Shown: one piece after another, positions 43,076 through 52,311 of the stretch
Position numbering within the stretch: position 1 is the first letter of the stretch
Layout: the number at the start of each line of letters is the position of its first letter
NCBI GenBank assembly: GCA_003539755.1
Contig: DPOH01000325.1
Location: 1 to 53,314, forward strand
Direction of reading: 5' to 3'
DNA: 53,314 nt
Origin: Clostridium sp.
Lineage (GTDB): Bacteria > Bacillota > Clostridia > Clostridiales > Clostridiaceae
Notes under the pieces: generated by a model
Seen by the model: the letters and a program-made list of their open reading frames with translations, nothing else
Database searches by the model: none
What the model was told of the DNA's origin: nothing
Made by a program: the position numbers and the translations under genes

Positions 43076-44126
43076 ATTTAAAGTATCTATATTTGGTGAA
43101 TCTCATGGTGCAGGAATTGGAATTACAATTGACGGACTTCCATCTGGATTTGAAATAAATATGGAAGAAGTATTAAAGGAAATGGCTAGACGTGCTCCAG
43201 GAAAAAGCAAATTGTCTACTGCAAGAAAAGAAGCAGATATGCCTGAAATTTTAAGTGGATTTTTTGAAGGAAAAACAACTGGTACTCCTCTTTGTGCAAT
43301 TATAAGAAATAGTGATCAGCATTCTAGGGATTATGGAAAGCTTAAAGACCTAATGAGACCAGGCCATGCTGATTATCCAGGATTTATTAAGTATAAGGGA
43401 TTTAATGATTATAGAGGAGGCGGTCATTTTTCAGGAAGAATAACTGCACCTTTAGTATTTGCAGGGGCAGTATGTAAGCAAATACTAGAATCTAAAGGTA
43501 TAAAAATAGGAGCTCACGTAAGTAGTATAGGAAAAGTAAAAGATAAGAGTTTTTTTGATGTGGAATTAACTAATGAACTTTTAGATACAATAAAAGTTAA
43601 TGAATTGCCATTATTGGCAACGGAAAAAGAAGAAGAAATGAGAAATACTATTCTTGAAGCAAGAAAAGATCAAGATTCGGTAGGTGGAACTATTGAATGT
43701 GCTGTACTTGGAATTGATGCAGGAATTGGTGATCCATTCTTTGATTCGGTTGAATCAACATTAGCTCATTTAATGTTTTCGGTGCCAGCTGTAAAAGGAA
43801 TTGAGTTTGGTAAAGGATTTTCTATGAGTGAATATAGAGGATCAGAGTGTAATGATGAATACTATTATGATGGTGATAAAGTAAAGACATATACAAATAA
43901 TAATGGAGGTATAACAGGAGGAATAACAAATGGAATGCCTATATTATTTAAGGTTGGAATTAAGCCAACACCATCTATATCAAAAGTTCAAAAAACAATA
44001 GATATAAGTGAACATAAAAATTCAGAACTTGTTATTGAGGGAAGACATGATCCATGTATAGTTCAAAGAGCAGTACCAGTAATTGAAGCAGTAACAGCTA
44101 TTGGGCTTATGGAATTAATTAAATAA
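43053..44126 (+). CDS. aroC: Chorismate synthase
   Basis: A 357-aa FMN-dependent lyase that makes chorismate from EPSP. GESHGAGIGITIDGLPSG at the N-terminus, MARRAPGKSKLSTARKE, RGGGHFSGR and GRHDPCIVQRAVPVIEA are family signatures. AGGAGGT lies six bases before ATG 43053, inside aroA; a second ATG at 43062 is less well placed. Chorismate is the branch point for pheA and tyrA downstream. Confidence 0.96.
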   Translation: MSGMWGNKFKVSIFGESHGAGIGITIDGLPSGFEINMEEVLKEMARRAPGKSKLSTARKEADMPEILSGFFEGKTTGTPLCAIIRNSDQHSRDYGKLKDLMRPGHADYPGFIKYKGFNDYRGGGHFSGRITAPLVFAGAVCKQILESKGIKIGAHVSSIGKVKDKSFFDVELTNELLDTIKVNELPLLATEKEEEMRNTILEARKDQDSVGGTIECAVLGIDAGIGDPFFDSVESTLAHLMFSVPAVKGIEFGKGFSMSEYRGSECNDEYYYDGDKVKTYTNNNGGITGGITNGMPILFKVGIKPTPSISKVQKTIDISEHKNSELVIEGRHDPCIVQRAVPVIEAVTAIGLMELIK

Positions 44127-44214
44127 TTTAATTATTGAAAAGATATACACCTATAAGGGAGCATTAATTAAGAAAAGAATACTTAATTGTTAGAACAGAA
44201 GGGAGAACATTAGA

Positions 44215-45375
44215 ATGTCAGAGCTTGATGGCTATAGAATGAAGATAGATGAAATCGATAGAGAAATTACTAGACTTTTTGAAGAACGTATGGATGTTGT
44301 TCTGAAAGTAGGAGAATATAAAAAGAAAAATAATCTTCCTGTACTTAATAAAAATAGAGAAGAGCAAGTATTGAAAAAGAATGTGGGATATTTAAAGAAT
44401 AAGGAATATGCAGAAGGTATTAAAGTATTTTTTAATAACCTAATGAATATAGCAAAAGATCTTGAGCATAAAAAAATGGATGAAAAATCGGAAGAAAAAG
44501 ACTTCTATACATTAAAAAATATTAAAAGCCATAGAAGGAATAAATGTAAGGTAGGATTCTTTGGGGTTCCAGGATCATTTACAGAAGAAGCTATGATAAG
44601 CCATTTTGGAGAAAATGCTGATTGTAATTCTTATGATGAATTTGAAGATGTTTTTGTAGCTATAAAAAATGAAGAAATTGATTATGGTGTTGTGCCTATA
44701 GAAAATTCATCAACTGGTGCAATTTCCAAGGTCTATGATTTGCTATATAAATATAATTTTTATATAGTTGGTGAAGAATGTGTAAAAATACAAGAACATC
44801 TTTTAGGAGTGGAAGGAACAACTTTAGAAGATATTAAAGAAGTGTATTCCCATGAGCAGCCATTTAAACAGAGTACAGAATTTTTAAAACAATATAATGA
44901 GTGGAAGCTTATACCTTTCCATAGTACATCTGTAAGTGCAAAGCTTGTAAGTGATTTGAAGGATAAAAGTAAGGCTGCAATAGCTAGCAGAAGATCTGCA
45001 GAAATTTATGGGTTAGATATTATTGAAGAAAATATAAATAACAGAAGTGAAAATACTACAAGGTTTATAGTTGTTTCTAAAGTATTTGAATCTGATGAAA
45101 AGTGTGACAAGATAAGTGTGGTATTTTCAATGGAACATAAAGCAGGAGCACTTTATGAGTTAGTAAGACACCTTGCAGAAAATCATATTAATATGATGAA
45201 GATTGAATCTAGACCTATGCAGACAGGTGTGTGGAAATATTTCTTGTATGTAGATTTTGAGGGAAATGTTTCTGATGAAGCAGTAAAGAAGGCATTGAGT
45301 AAATTAGAAGAAAATAGCTCATATTTTAAACTTCTTGGTGGATATAAGAAAGCTGAAGAAAAAGTTAATGAATAG
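44215..45375 (+). CDS. pheA: Bifunctional chorismate mutase/prephenate dehydratase (P-protein)
   Basis: A 386-aa enzyme committing chorismate to phenylalanine. Residues 1-90 are an AroQ-type mutase (MKIDEIDREITRLFEERMDV). The dehydratase covers about 112-285 (FFGVPGSFTEEAMISHFG, ENSSTGAISKVYDLL, SENTTRFIVVS). An ACT domain at about 298-376 (EHKAGALYELVRHLAENHIN, then ESRPMQTG) should bind phenylalanine for feedback inhibition. AGGGAG precedes the ATG. The Phe branch in this operon fits the Phe-rich leader peptide upstream. Confidence 0.95.
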   Translation: MSELDGYRMKIDEIDREITRLFEERMDVVLKVGEYKKKNNLPVLNKNREEQVLKKNVGYLKNKEYAEGIKVFFNNLMNIAKDLEHKKMDEKSEEKDFYTLKNIKSHRRNKCKVGFFGVPGSFTEEAMISHFGENADCNSYDEFEDVFVAIKNEEIDYGVVPIENSSTGAISKVYDLLYKYNFYIVGEECVKIQEHLLGVEGTTLEDIKEVYSHEQPFKQSTEFLKQYNEWKLIPFHSTSVSAKLVSDLKDKSKAAIASRRSAEIYGLDIIEENINNRSENTTRFIVVSKVFESDEKCDKISVVFSMEHKAGALYELVRHLAENHINMMKIESRPMQTGVWKYFLYVDFEGNVSDEAVKKALSKLEENSSYFKLLGGYKKAEEKVNE

Positions 45376-45389
45376 GGGGGGATAGGTAT

Positions 45390-46202
45390 ATGAACTTTTA
45401 TGGAGTTTTAGGTGAAAAATTACCTCATACTATTTCACCAGAAATACATGGGGAAGTATTTTCATTACTTAATATAGATGGAGCATATAAAATTTTTGAA
45501 GTTGATAAGAATGACTTATGTAAGGTTGCAGATTCATTAAGAATTTTAAAGATAAAAGGTACTAATGTTACAATTCCTTACAAACAGGATATAATGAAGT
45601 ATTTAGATGAGATATCAGATGAAGCACAAAAAATAGGAGCAATAAATACAATCTATTTAAAAGATAATAAGCTTTATGGATATAACACAGATTATTATGG
45701 ATTTGGAACAATAATAGAAAAAAATAATGTTGAATTAAAAGATAAATCTGTTATGGTTCTTGGAACTGGTGGAGGTTCAAAGGCTGTTGTTACATATTTA
45801 TTGGATAATGGCGTAAGTAAAATTTATCTTGTATCAAGATCAGAAAGAAAGGAAACTGGTTATGATGATTCAAGAGTTGAGTGTAGGACTTATGAAAATA
45901 TAAAGGAGTTAAGTGGTCATGTTATAGTAAATACTACTCCAGTAGGAATGTATCCTAAAGCAGATGCAAGTCCAGTTGATGAAGAAGTAATAAAAAACTT
46001 CGATGTACTAATTGATATAATTTATAACCCTAGAAAAACAAGATTCTTAGAAATTGGAGAAAATCTTAATAAAAAGATATATGGAGGACTTGAAATGCTT
46101 GTGGGGCAAGCTATAAAGTCTGAGGAAATATGGCAGGAAATGAAGATAGATGATGAAGTTTTCAATAAAGTATATTCAAAGATAGATAATAATTTTAAAT
46201 AA
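45390..46202 (+). CDS. aroE: Shikimate dehydrogenase
   Basis: A 270-aa NADP-dependent enzyme reducing 3-dehydroshikimate to shikimate. The substrate site is seen in LPHTISPEIHGEVF (with Gly where Asn is more usual after His), TNVTIPYKQDIM (catalytic Lys) and YNTDYYGF; the nucleotide loop is VLGTGGGSKAV, and NTTPVGMYP follows. It begins 14 bases after pheA with a GGGGGGG ribosome site. Confidence 0.93.
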   Translation: MNFYGVLGEKLPHTISPEIHGEVFSLLNIDGAYKIFEVDKNDLCKVADSLRILKIKGTNVTIPYKQDIMKYLDEISDEAQKIGAINTIYLKDNKLYGYNTDYYGFGTIIEKNNVELKDKSVMVLGTGGGSKAVVTYLLDNGVSKIYLVSRSERKETGYDDSRVECRTYENIKELSGHVIVNTTPVGMYPKADASPVDEEVIKNFDVLIDIIYNPRKTRFLEIGENLNKKIYGGLEMLVGQAIKSEEIWQEMKIDDEVFNKVYSKIDNNFK

Positions 46203-46242
46203 ATATATACCAATTAGTGATTAATGTAATTGGAGGTGTGCT

Positions 46243-46764
46243 ATGAAAAATAAGATTGTTATTATAGGAATGCCAGGATGCGGAAAAACAACTATAAGTA
46301 GAGTACTAGGAAAAGAATTAAACTTAAAAATTTACGATGTTGATGATTATATTAAAGAAAAGACTTCAAAAACTATAGCAGAGTTATTTGAAAAAGGTGA
46401 AGATTATTTTAGAGATATAGAAACTGAATGTTGTATTGAATTGTCTAAAAAAAGTAACATCTTAATTGCAACAGGAGGAGGGGCAGTTAAGAGAAAAGAA
46501 AACATGGAATGTTTTAAAGATGAATCTATAATAATATTTATAGATAGACCAGTAGACAATATACTAAGTGATGTTGATGTATCTAAGCGTCCGCTTCTTA
46601 AAGACGGTAAAGAAAAATTAATTAAGCTATATGAAGAAAGATATCCACTATATAAAGAATATGCGGATGAAATTGTAGTTAATAATTCTAATGTAGAAGA
46701 TGTCATAAATAAAGTAAAAGAAATAGTACATGAGCATATGGGGATGAGTACATGTCAAAAATAG
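46243..46764 (+). CDS. aroK: Shikimate kinase
   Basis: A 173-aa P-loop kinase making shikimate 3-phosphate. Walker A is GMPGCGKT (9-16). DVDDYIKEKTSKTIAELFEKGEDYFRDIE binds shikimate, and ATGGGAVKR is the conserved glycine loop. SKRPLLKD is the lid region. TGGAGGTG precedes the ATG. It overlaps aroD by 13 bases. Confidence 0.95.
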   Translation: MKNKIVIIGMPGCGKTTISRVLGKELNLKIYDVDDYIKEKTSKTIAELFEKGEDYFRDIETECCIELSKKSNILIATGGGAVKRKENMECFKDESIIIFIDRPVDNILSDVDVSKRPLLKDGKEKLIKLYEERYPLYKEYADEIVVNNSNVEDVINKVKEIVHEHMGMSTCQK

Positions 46765-47519
46765 TTCAAGTAAGAAACGTAAAAATAGGAGCAGGAGCTC
46801 CTAAAATTGCAGTATCGCTTATGGGTACTGATGATATAGAATTAGAAACTGAAATAAGTAAATTAAATGATATTAAATTTGATGTAGCAGAGTGGCGTGT
46901 AGATTTTTTTAAAGATGTTGAGGAAATTGAAAGCGTAAAAAAGACTTTATTACATATTAGAAAGTGGTTAAATGATATTCCAATAATATTTACCTTTAGA
47001 AGTAAGAATGAAGGTGGAAATAAGGAGATATCTAGAGAATATTATATTAATTTACTATTAGAAGTAATAGAAACTAAAGAAGCTGATTTAATAGATGTAG
47101 AGCTTTTTACTGGTGATGATGAGGTTAAAAAAATAATAAATACAGCTCATAAAAAAGGTGTTAAAGTGATAATTTCAAATCATGACTTTGAGAAGACACC
47201 TTCTAAAGAAAAAATCATTAAAAGAATTAAAAAAATGATTGATTTAGGTGCAGACATTCCTAAAATAGCATTAATGCCTAAATGCCGAGAAGATGTTTTA
47301 ACACTTTTAAGTGCTACAAGTTATGTAGATGAGAGATATTCAGGCATTCCTATAATAACAATGTCCATGGGAAGTATGGGAATGGTAAGCAGGATAGCTG
47401 GTGAATTATTTGGATCTTCATTAACTTTTGGTGCTGCAGAAAAATCATCTGCACCAGGACAGATTCAAGCAAATGATTTAAGTACTATTTTACAAATAAT
47501 TCATAAGAGTAAAAAGTAA
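46752..47519 (+). CDS. aroD: 3-dehydroquinate dehydratase, type I
   Basis: A 255-aa TIM-barrel enzyme of the Schiff-base class. EWRVDFF (Glu of the substrate site), SNHDFEKTP (catalytic His), PKIALMPK (Schiff-base Lys) and GAAEKSSAPGQ are typical. The overlap with aroK suggests coupled translation. It completes the shikimate set, since aroB, aroE, aroK, aroA and aroC are all in the operon. Confidence 0.95.
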   Translation: MSKIVQVRNVKIGAGAPKIAVSLMGTDDIELETEISKLNDIKFDVAEWRVDFFKDVEEIESVKKTLLHIRKWLNDIPIIFTFRSKNEGGNKEISREYYINLLLEVIETKEADLIDVELFTGDDEVKKIINTAHKKGVKVIISNHDFEKTPSKEKIIKRIKKMIDLGADIPKIALMPKCREDVLTLLSATSYVDERYSGIPIITMSMGSMGMVSRIAGELFGSSLTFGAAEKSSAPGQIQANDLSTILQIIHKSKK

Positions 47520-47542
47520 TAGCATTTGAAAGAGTATTATAA

Positions 47543-47563
47543 ATAGTTTATATTATAAACTAT
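47543..47563 (+). other. Hairpin in the 160-base gap before the second aroF
   Basis: ATAGTTTAT (47543-47551) and ATAAACTAT (47555-47563) pair perfectly around 3 bases, with no T-tract behind. The gap may hold an internal promoter or an RNA-processing site. No terminator is seen, so the second aroF is probably still reached by the main transcript. Confidence 0.4.
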
Positions 47564-47679
47564 ACATAGATAAGAAAATTTGTGTTAAAAATATATTTAA
47601 GAAAGTTTTTTGTTTAGAAACTATTATATAGTGCAAAATGAAATCTAGAAATCTAGAGATCAGTACGGGAGACAGATGA

Positions 47680-48693
47680 ATGATAATAATTACAAATACA
47701 AAATCTAATAAAGATGATATAGAAAAATTAAAAAATTCACTTGAAGAAAAAGGACTTCATATAAGTATTTCTAGAGGAGACAAGTATGAAGTTTTGGGGA
47801 TTATAGGCGATACTTCACTTGTTAATGTAGAAAAAATATTAGCGTTAGACTTTGTAGAAAAAGTCATGAAAGTAAAAGAACCATTTAAGAAGGCAAATAG
47901 ACTATTTAAGCCTAATGATACTATTGTTAAAGTTGAAAATTCAATAGTTGGCGGAAATCATCTTGGAATTATGGCAGGGCCATGTTCTGTAGAATCTGAA
48001 GAACAGATTATTGAAATAGCAAAGAGAGTTAAAAAGGCTGGTGCAAACTTCTTAAGAGGTGGAGCATTTAAACCAAGAACATCACCTTATAGCTTTCAAG
48101 GACTAGAACTTGAAGGATTAAAGCTTTTAAAAACAGCTAAGGCAGAAACAGGCCTTCCAATAGTAACAGAACTTATGTCTACGGATTATATTGATGATTT
48201 TGTGGAAAATGTTGATGTAATACAAATTGGAGCTAGAAATATGCAAAATTTTGATCTTTTAAAACAGGTAGGAAAGACAAAAAAGCCTGTTCTATTAAAG
48301 AGAGGATTAAGTGCAACTATTGAAGAATGGCTTATGTCAGCAGAATATATAATGGCTGGTGGTAATGATAATGTTATTTTATGCGAAAGAGGTATAAGAA
48401 CATTTGAAACAATCACAAGAAATACATTAGATTTACAAGCAGTTCCGGTAATAAAGAAATTATCACATTTACCTATAATAATTGATCCAAGTCATGCAGG
48501 CGGATATTCGTACTTAGTTGAGCCTATGGCAAAGGCTGCAATTGTATCAGGAGCAGATGGACTTATGATAGAAGTACATAATAATCCAGAAAAAGCATTG
48601 AGTGATGGACAGCAGTCACTTACACCAGATCAATTTGATGTATTAATGAATAAGGTAAAAAAACTTGCAGAGATAGAAGATAAGCATATATAA
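47680..48693 (+). CDS. aroF: DAHP synthase (type I-beta), second copy
   Basis: A second 337-aa DAHP synthase with the same layout as 39615-40628: a ferredoxin-like N-terminal domain (1-70) and a barrel with AGPCSVESEEQI, LRGGAFKPRTSPYSFQG, IGARNMQNFDLL, LKRGLSATIEEWL and DPSHAGGY. The barrel is very similar to the first copy, while the N-terminal domain is more different (GDKYEVLGIIGDTSLV against GTEKSVLGLVGDTTQI). It may respond to a different amino acid, perhaps tyrosine, as it sits next to tyrA. GGGAG precedes the ATG by seven bases. Confidence 0.95.
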   Translation: MIIITNTKSNKDDIEKLKNSLEEKGLHISISRGDKYEVLGIIGDTSLVNVEKILALDFVEKVMKVKEPFKKANRLFKPNDTIVKVENSIVGGNHLGIMAGPCSVESEEQIIEIAKRVKKAGANFLRGGAFKPRTSPYSFQGLELEGLKLLKTAKAETGLPIVTELMSTDYIDDFVENVDVIQIGARNMQNFDLLKQVGKTKKPVLLKRGLSATIEEWLMSAEYIMAGGNDNVILCERGIRTFETITRNTLDLQAVPVIKKLSHLPIIIDPSHAGGYSYLVEPMAKAAIVSGADGLMIEVHNNPEKALSDGQQSLTPDQFDVLMNKVKKLAEIEDKHI

Positions 48694-48725
48694 GAAAAAC
48701 AATAAATAAAATGGGGGTTATAAAA

Positions 48726-49559
48726 ATGAATATTGTAGTTGTGGGACTTGGAGTAATAGGTGGTTCATTTACTATGGCACTAAAAAATGCAGGCTTTAAA
48801 GATGTATATGGCATAGATATAAATGAACAATCTTTAAGAAAAGCAGAAAATTTAGGTCTTATAAAAGAGGGGTTTACAGATGGAAGTAAGATTCTAAAAA
48901 GTGCAGATTTAATTATAATATCTTTATATCCAAGATTAGTGAAAAGATTTATAGAAGATAACAAAGAAAACTTCAAAGATGGAGCAGTAATAACTGATGC
49001 TACAGGAATAAAGAAGATGTTTATTGAGGATGTATTAAAAATACTTCCACATAACATAGATTTTGTTTTTGGACATCCTATGGCAGGAAGAGAAAAAAAA
49101 GGAATAGATTTTGCAAGTGCAGAAGTGTTCCAAGGAGCAAATTATATATTAACTCCTGTAGATAGAAATCACCCAGAAAACTTAGATATGATAGAAAAGC
49201 TTGTTAAGAAATTAGGATTTAAGAGGGTTCGAAGAATTACACCAGAATTCCATGATGAAATGATAGGATATACAAGCCAGCTTCCACATACAATAGCAGT
49301 AGCACTTATGAATAGTGATATTGAAGGACGTGAAACAGGAAGCTTCATAGGGGATAGCTATAGAGATTTAACAAGAATAGCAAATATAAATGAAGATTTA
49401 TGGAGCGAGCTTTTCTTGGGAAATAAATATAATTTATTAACGTCTATAAAGAACTTTGAAGATGAACTTGATAAGATAAAAAATGCTATTAATAATGATG
49501 ATAAAGATGAATTGAAAAAACTATTTATTAAATCTACTAAAAGGCGTGAAAATTTATAA
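48726..49559 (+). CDS. tyrA: Prephenate dehydrogenase
   Basis: A 277-aa NAD-dependent enzyme converting prephenate to 4-hydroxyphenylpyruvate, the tyrosine precursor. The Rossmann loop is VVGLGVIGGSF; GHPMAGREKKG and SQLPHTIAVALM are diagnostic (catalytic His region). There is no mutase or ACT domain, so chorismate mutase activity must come from pheA. I chose ATG 48726, eight bases after GGGGG, over an earlier in-frame ATG at 48711 without ribosome site. It is the last gene of the operon. Confidence 0.94.
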   Translation: MNIVVVGLGVIGGSFTMALKNAGFKDVYGIDINEQSLRKAENLGLIKEGFTDGSKILKSADLIIISLYPRLVKRFIEDNKENFKDGAVITDATGIKKMFIEDVLKILPHNIDFVFGHPMAGREKKGIDFASAEVFQGANYILTPVDRNHPENLDMIEKLVKKLGFKRVRRITPEFHDEMIGYTSQLPHTIAVALMNSDIEGRETGSFIGDSYRDLTRIANINEDLWSELFLGNKYNLLTSIKNFEDELDKIKNAINNDDKDELKKLFIKSTKRRENL

Positions 49560-49645
49560 TTTTATTTTGTAGTTTTATTAGAAATAATAGTAGCAATAGT
49601 ATCATCATTTGTAGTTTAAAGAAAGTATATAATATTGTATTTAAG

Positions 49646-49680
49646 AAGGCAGTAGGTAATTTTATTCTATTGTCTTTTTT
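49646..49680 (+). terminator. Terminator of the aromatic operon
   Basis: AAGGCAGTAG (49646-49655) pairs with CTATTGTCTT (49667-49676, two G-U pairs) and ends in a T-run to 49680. Confidence 0.8.
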
Positions 49681-49812
49681 ATATGCAAAAATTATGTTAA
49701 GAAAACAAATTTACATATTCATAGAATGAGGTCTTGATAAATATATATTTATGGAATAATATAGAAATTAATGATTACCTTTACATAAATTTAGAAATCA
49801 GGAGTGTGGGTT

Positions 49813-52008
49813 ATGAGTATTAAATATTTTGAGAAAAATAGAGTTTTTAAATTAGATGCTAATAATACAACATATATGATAGCTATAGTAGATAAAGAAA
49901 ATTTTGTTGGACATGTTTATTATGGAAAGAAAGTAATAGATAATAATTTGAATTATTTATTGAGGTTAAATGAGCCACCTTTTGTTCCATCAAAAAATAA
50001 TAGAGATAGAGTATCATTTTATGATAGTTTTTCATTTGAATATCCTACTCATGGAATTGGTGATTTTAGAGAAACAGCGTTTGAAGTGAAAGATCCAAAT
50101 GGTAATACAGCATGTAAGCTTCAATATGTATCTCATGAGATTTATAAAGGAAAGAAAAGGTTAGAGAATCTTCCTTCAACTTTTGGAAATGAAGATGAGT
50201 GTACAACTCTTGAATTAAAATGTGTAGATAATGATTTAAATTTAGAAGTTACTTTAATTTATACTGTATTTGAAAATTTAGATGCTATAACAAGAAGCGT
50301 TAAAGTAAAAAATAAGAATTATGAAAGAATAAAATTGACTAAGGTTCTATCTATGAGTATAGATTTTGATGGAATTGATTATGATATGATTTCTTTACAT
50401 GGTTCATGGGCAAGAGAGAGACATATTAATAGAAGAAAAGTAACATATGGAACTCAAACTGTAGCTTCTTTAAGGGGAGAAACAAGTCATCAGGATTCTC
50501 CATTTATAGCATTTCTAGATCATGATGCAAATGATGAGTATGGAGAAGTATTTGGATTTAATTTTGTGTATTCAGGAAACTTTATAAGTATGGTTCAAGG
50601 ATGTCAGTTTGATACTACAAGAGTTCTTATGGGAATAAATCCAAGTGATTTTGAATGGATATTAGAAGAAGGAGAAGAGTTTATTACACCAGAAGTGGTA
50701 ATGGTTCATTCAAATAAAGGAATAGGACAAATGACAAGAACATTCCATGATTTATATAGAAATCACTTAATAAGAGGAAAATTTAAAGATAAAAAAAGAC
50801 CTATTTTGATAAATAACTGGGAAGCTACTTATTTTGATTTCAATACTGAAAAATTATTAGATATAGTTAAGGAAGCTTCAAAGTGTGGAATAGAGATGCT
50901 TGTTATGGATGATGGATGGTTTGGTCACAGGAATTCAGATAATTCATCATTAGGAGACTGGTTTGTAAATGAAGAAAAGTTAAAAGGTGGACTAAAATAT
51001 CTTGTAGATGAAGTAAATAAATTAGGCCTTGAGTTTGGAATATGGATTGAACCTGAAATGATATCTCCAGATTCAGAATTGTATAAAAAGCATCCAGACT
51101 GGTGCATCCATATTGAAGGAAGGACTCCAGCATTATGTCGTGAACAATATGTACTTGATTTAACCAGAGGTGAAGTGGTTGATTATATATACAATAGCAT
51201 AAAGAAGATATTAAAAAGTGCTAATATAACTTATATAAAATGGGATATGAATAGGCAGATTACTGATCTTGGAAGCTGTTATATAGATAAGGAGCATCAT
51301 GGAGAGATATTTCATAGATATGTTCTAGCAGTTTATGAAATGATGAATAGGCTTACTACAGATTTTCCGAATATATTATTAGAAAACTGCTCAGGGGGAG
51401 GGGCTAGATTTGACCCGGCAATGCTTTATTATAGTCCTCAAATTTGGTGTTCAGATGATACTGATTCAATAGAAAGGTTAAAAATACAGGAAGGAACAGC
51501 GATGGTATATCCTTTATCTACTATGGGAGCACATGTTAGTGACTGTCCCAATCATACAGTAGGAAGGACAACACCATTTGAAACAAGAGGAAATGTTGCT
51601 CTTGCAGGTACATTTGGGTATGAACTTGATATTACTAAAATATCTGAAGAGGATCGAAATATGATATCAAAGCAAGTTGCTATGTACCATAAATATAATG
51701 ATCTAATAAGAAGAGGAGATTACTATAGAATAGCAAATTATTCTGAAAATCATGAATTTGATTGTTGGGGCGTTATATCAAAGGATAAGAGTGAAGCTCT
51801 TATTACATGTGTGCAGGTTTTAGGAAGACCTAATTATCATAGTAGAAGAATAAGGCTTAAAGGATTAGATGAAAATTCATTTTATAAGGATGAAGAAACT
51901 AGCAAAGTATATTCAGGTGGTGCTTTGATGAATGCAGGAATCAATATTAGTGGTTTATATGGAGATTTTACATCAAAGATAATGCATTTTAACAAAGTTG
52001 AAGATTAG
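49813..52008 (+). CDS. Alpha-galactosidase, GH36
   Basis: A 731-aa retaining alpha-galactosidase acting on melibiose, raffinose and related sugars. An N-terminal beta-supersandwich (to about 330) is followed by the barrel with NNWEATYFDF, MDDGWFGHR, the nucleophile Asp478 in YIKWDMNR and the acid/base Asp548 in CSDDTDSIERL. The numbering agrees with well-known Geobacillus homologues. No signal peptide, so it is cytoplasmic. ATG 49813 is preceded by AGGAGTG; an in-frame GTG at 49804 is inside that ribosome site. No transporter gene is next to it in the window. Confidence 0.95.
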   Translation: MSIKYFEKNRVFKLDANNTTYMIAIVDKENFVGHVYYGKKVIDNNLNYLLRLNEPPFVPSKNNRDRVSFYDSFSFEYPTHGIGDFRETAFEVKDPNGNTACKLQYVSHEIYKGKKRLENLPSTFGNEDECTTLELKCVDNDLNLEVTLIYTVFENLDAITRSVKVKNKNYERIKLTKVLSMSIDFDGIDYDMISLHGSWARERHINRRKVTYGTQTVASLRGETSHQDSPFIAFLDHDANDEYGEVFGFNFVYSGNFISMVQGCQFDTTRVLMGINPSDFEWILEEGEEFITPEVVMVHSNKGIGQMTRTFHDLYRNHLIRGKFKDKKRPILINNWEATYFDFNTEKLLDIVKEASKCGIEMLVMDDGWFGHRNSDNSSLGDWFVNEEKLKGGLKYLVDEVNKLGLEFGIWIEPEMISPDSELYKKHPDWCIHIEGRTPALCREQYVLDLTRGEVVDYIYNSIKKILKSANITYIKWDMNRQITDLGSCYIDKEHHGEIFHRYVLAVYEMMNRLTTDFPNILLENCSGGGARFDPAMLYYSPQIWCSDDTDSIERLKIQEGTAMVYPLSTMGAHVSDCPNHTVGRTTPFETRGNVALAGTFGYELDITKISEEDRNMISKQVAMYHKYNDLIRRGDYYRIANYSENHEFDCWGVISKDKSEALITCVQVLGRPNYHSRRIRLKGLDENSFYKDEETSKVYSGGALMNAGINISGLYGDFTSKIMHFNKVED

Positions 52009-52027
52009 TATTCTGGGGGGGGACATT

Positions 52028-52171
52028 ATGATAAAGAGTTTTAATTTTATATAATGGGATTGGCCAGTTAAATCACCTAAATGTCAAGATGAAAAATATA
52101 TAGGAAACTATAGTATTAAATTTAAAAAAGCAGAAAAGTTAATATGTGATTATTTTAAAAGAGATAAGTAA
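52028..52171 (+). pseudogene. Small ORF broken by an in-frame TAA
   Basis: A strong G-run (52015-52022) precedes ATG 52028, which opens MIKSFNFI and stops at TAA 52052-52054. The same frame then stays open for 38 more codons, starting WDWPVKSPKCQDEKYIGNYS, to TAA 52169-52171. The codon use looks like that of real genes, so I read it as a small gene with a nonsense change, or an 8-codon peptide followed by chance coding. I do not recognise the family. The gap 52009-52311 holds nothing else except the terminator at its right end. Confidence 0.4.
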
Positions 52172-52195
52172 AAATAGTTTAGAATAAATTTAAAT

Positions 52196-52249
52196 GCTCT
52201 ATTTATTAAATACAGTTAATTATAATGATATTGTATAAATAAATAGAGC
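52196..52249. terminator. Long-loop hairpin between convergent GH36 and sensor-kinase genes
   Basis: GCTCTATTTATT (52196-52207) pairs perfectly with AATAAATAGAGC (52238-52249) around 30 bases. T-tracts are weak on both sides, so efficiency is uncertain. Confidence 0.5.
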
Positions 52250-52311
52250 TATTCATTATAGATTTAATTTTTATAAGTTACTAAGGTATAAAAGTAATTG
52301 TAAAAGTTAAA

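Noticed and set aside
47637..47679. 13-codon ORF ending right before the second aroF, considered as another leader peptide
   Set aside because: It contains no aromatic codon run and no terminator follows it.
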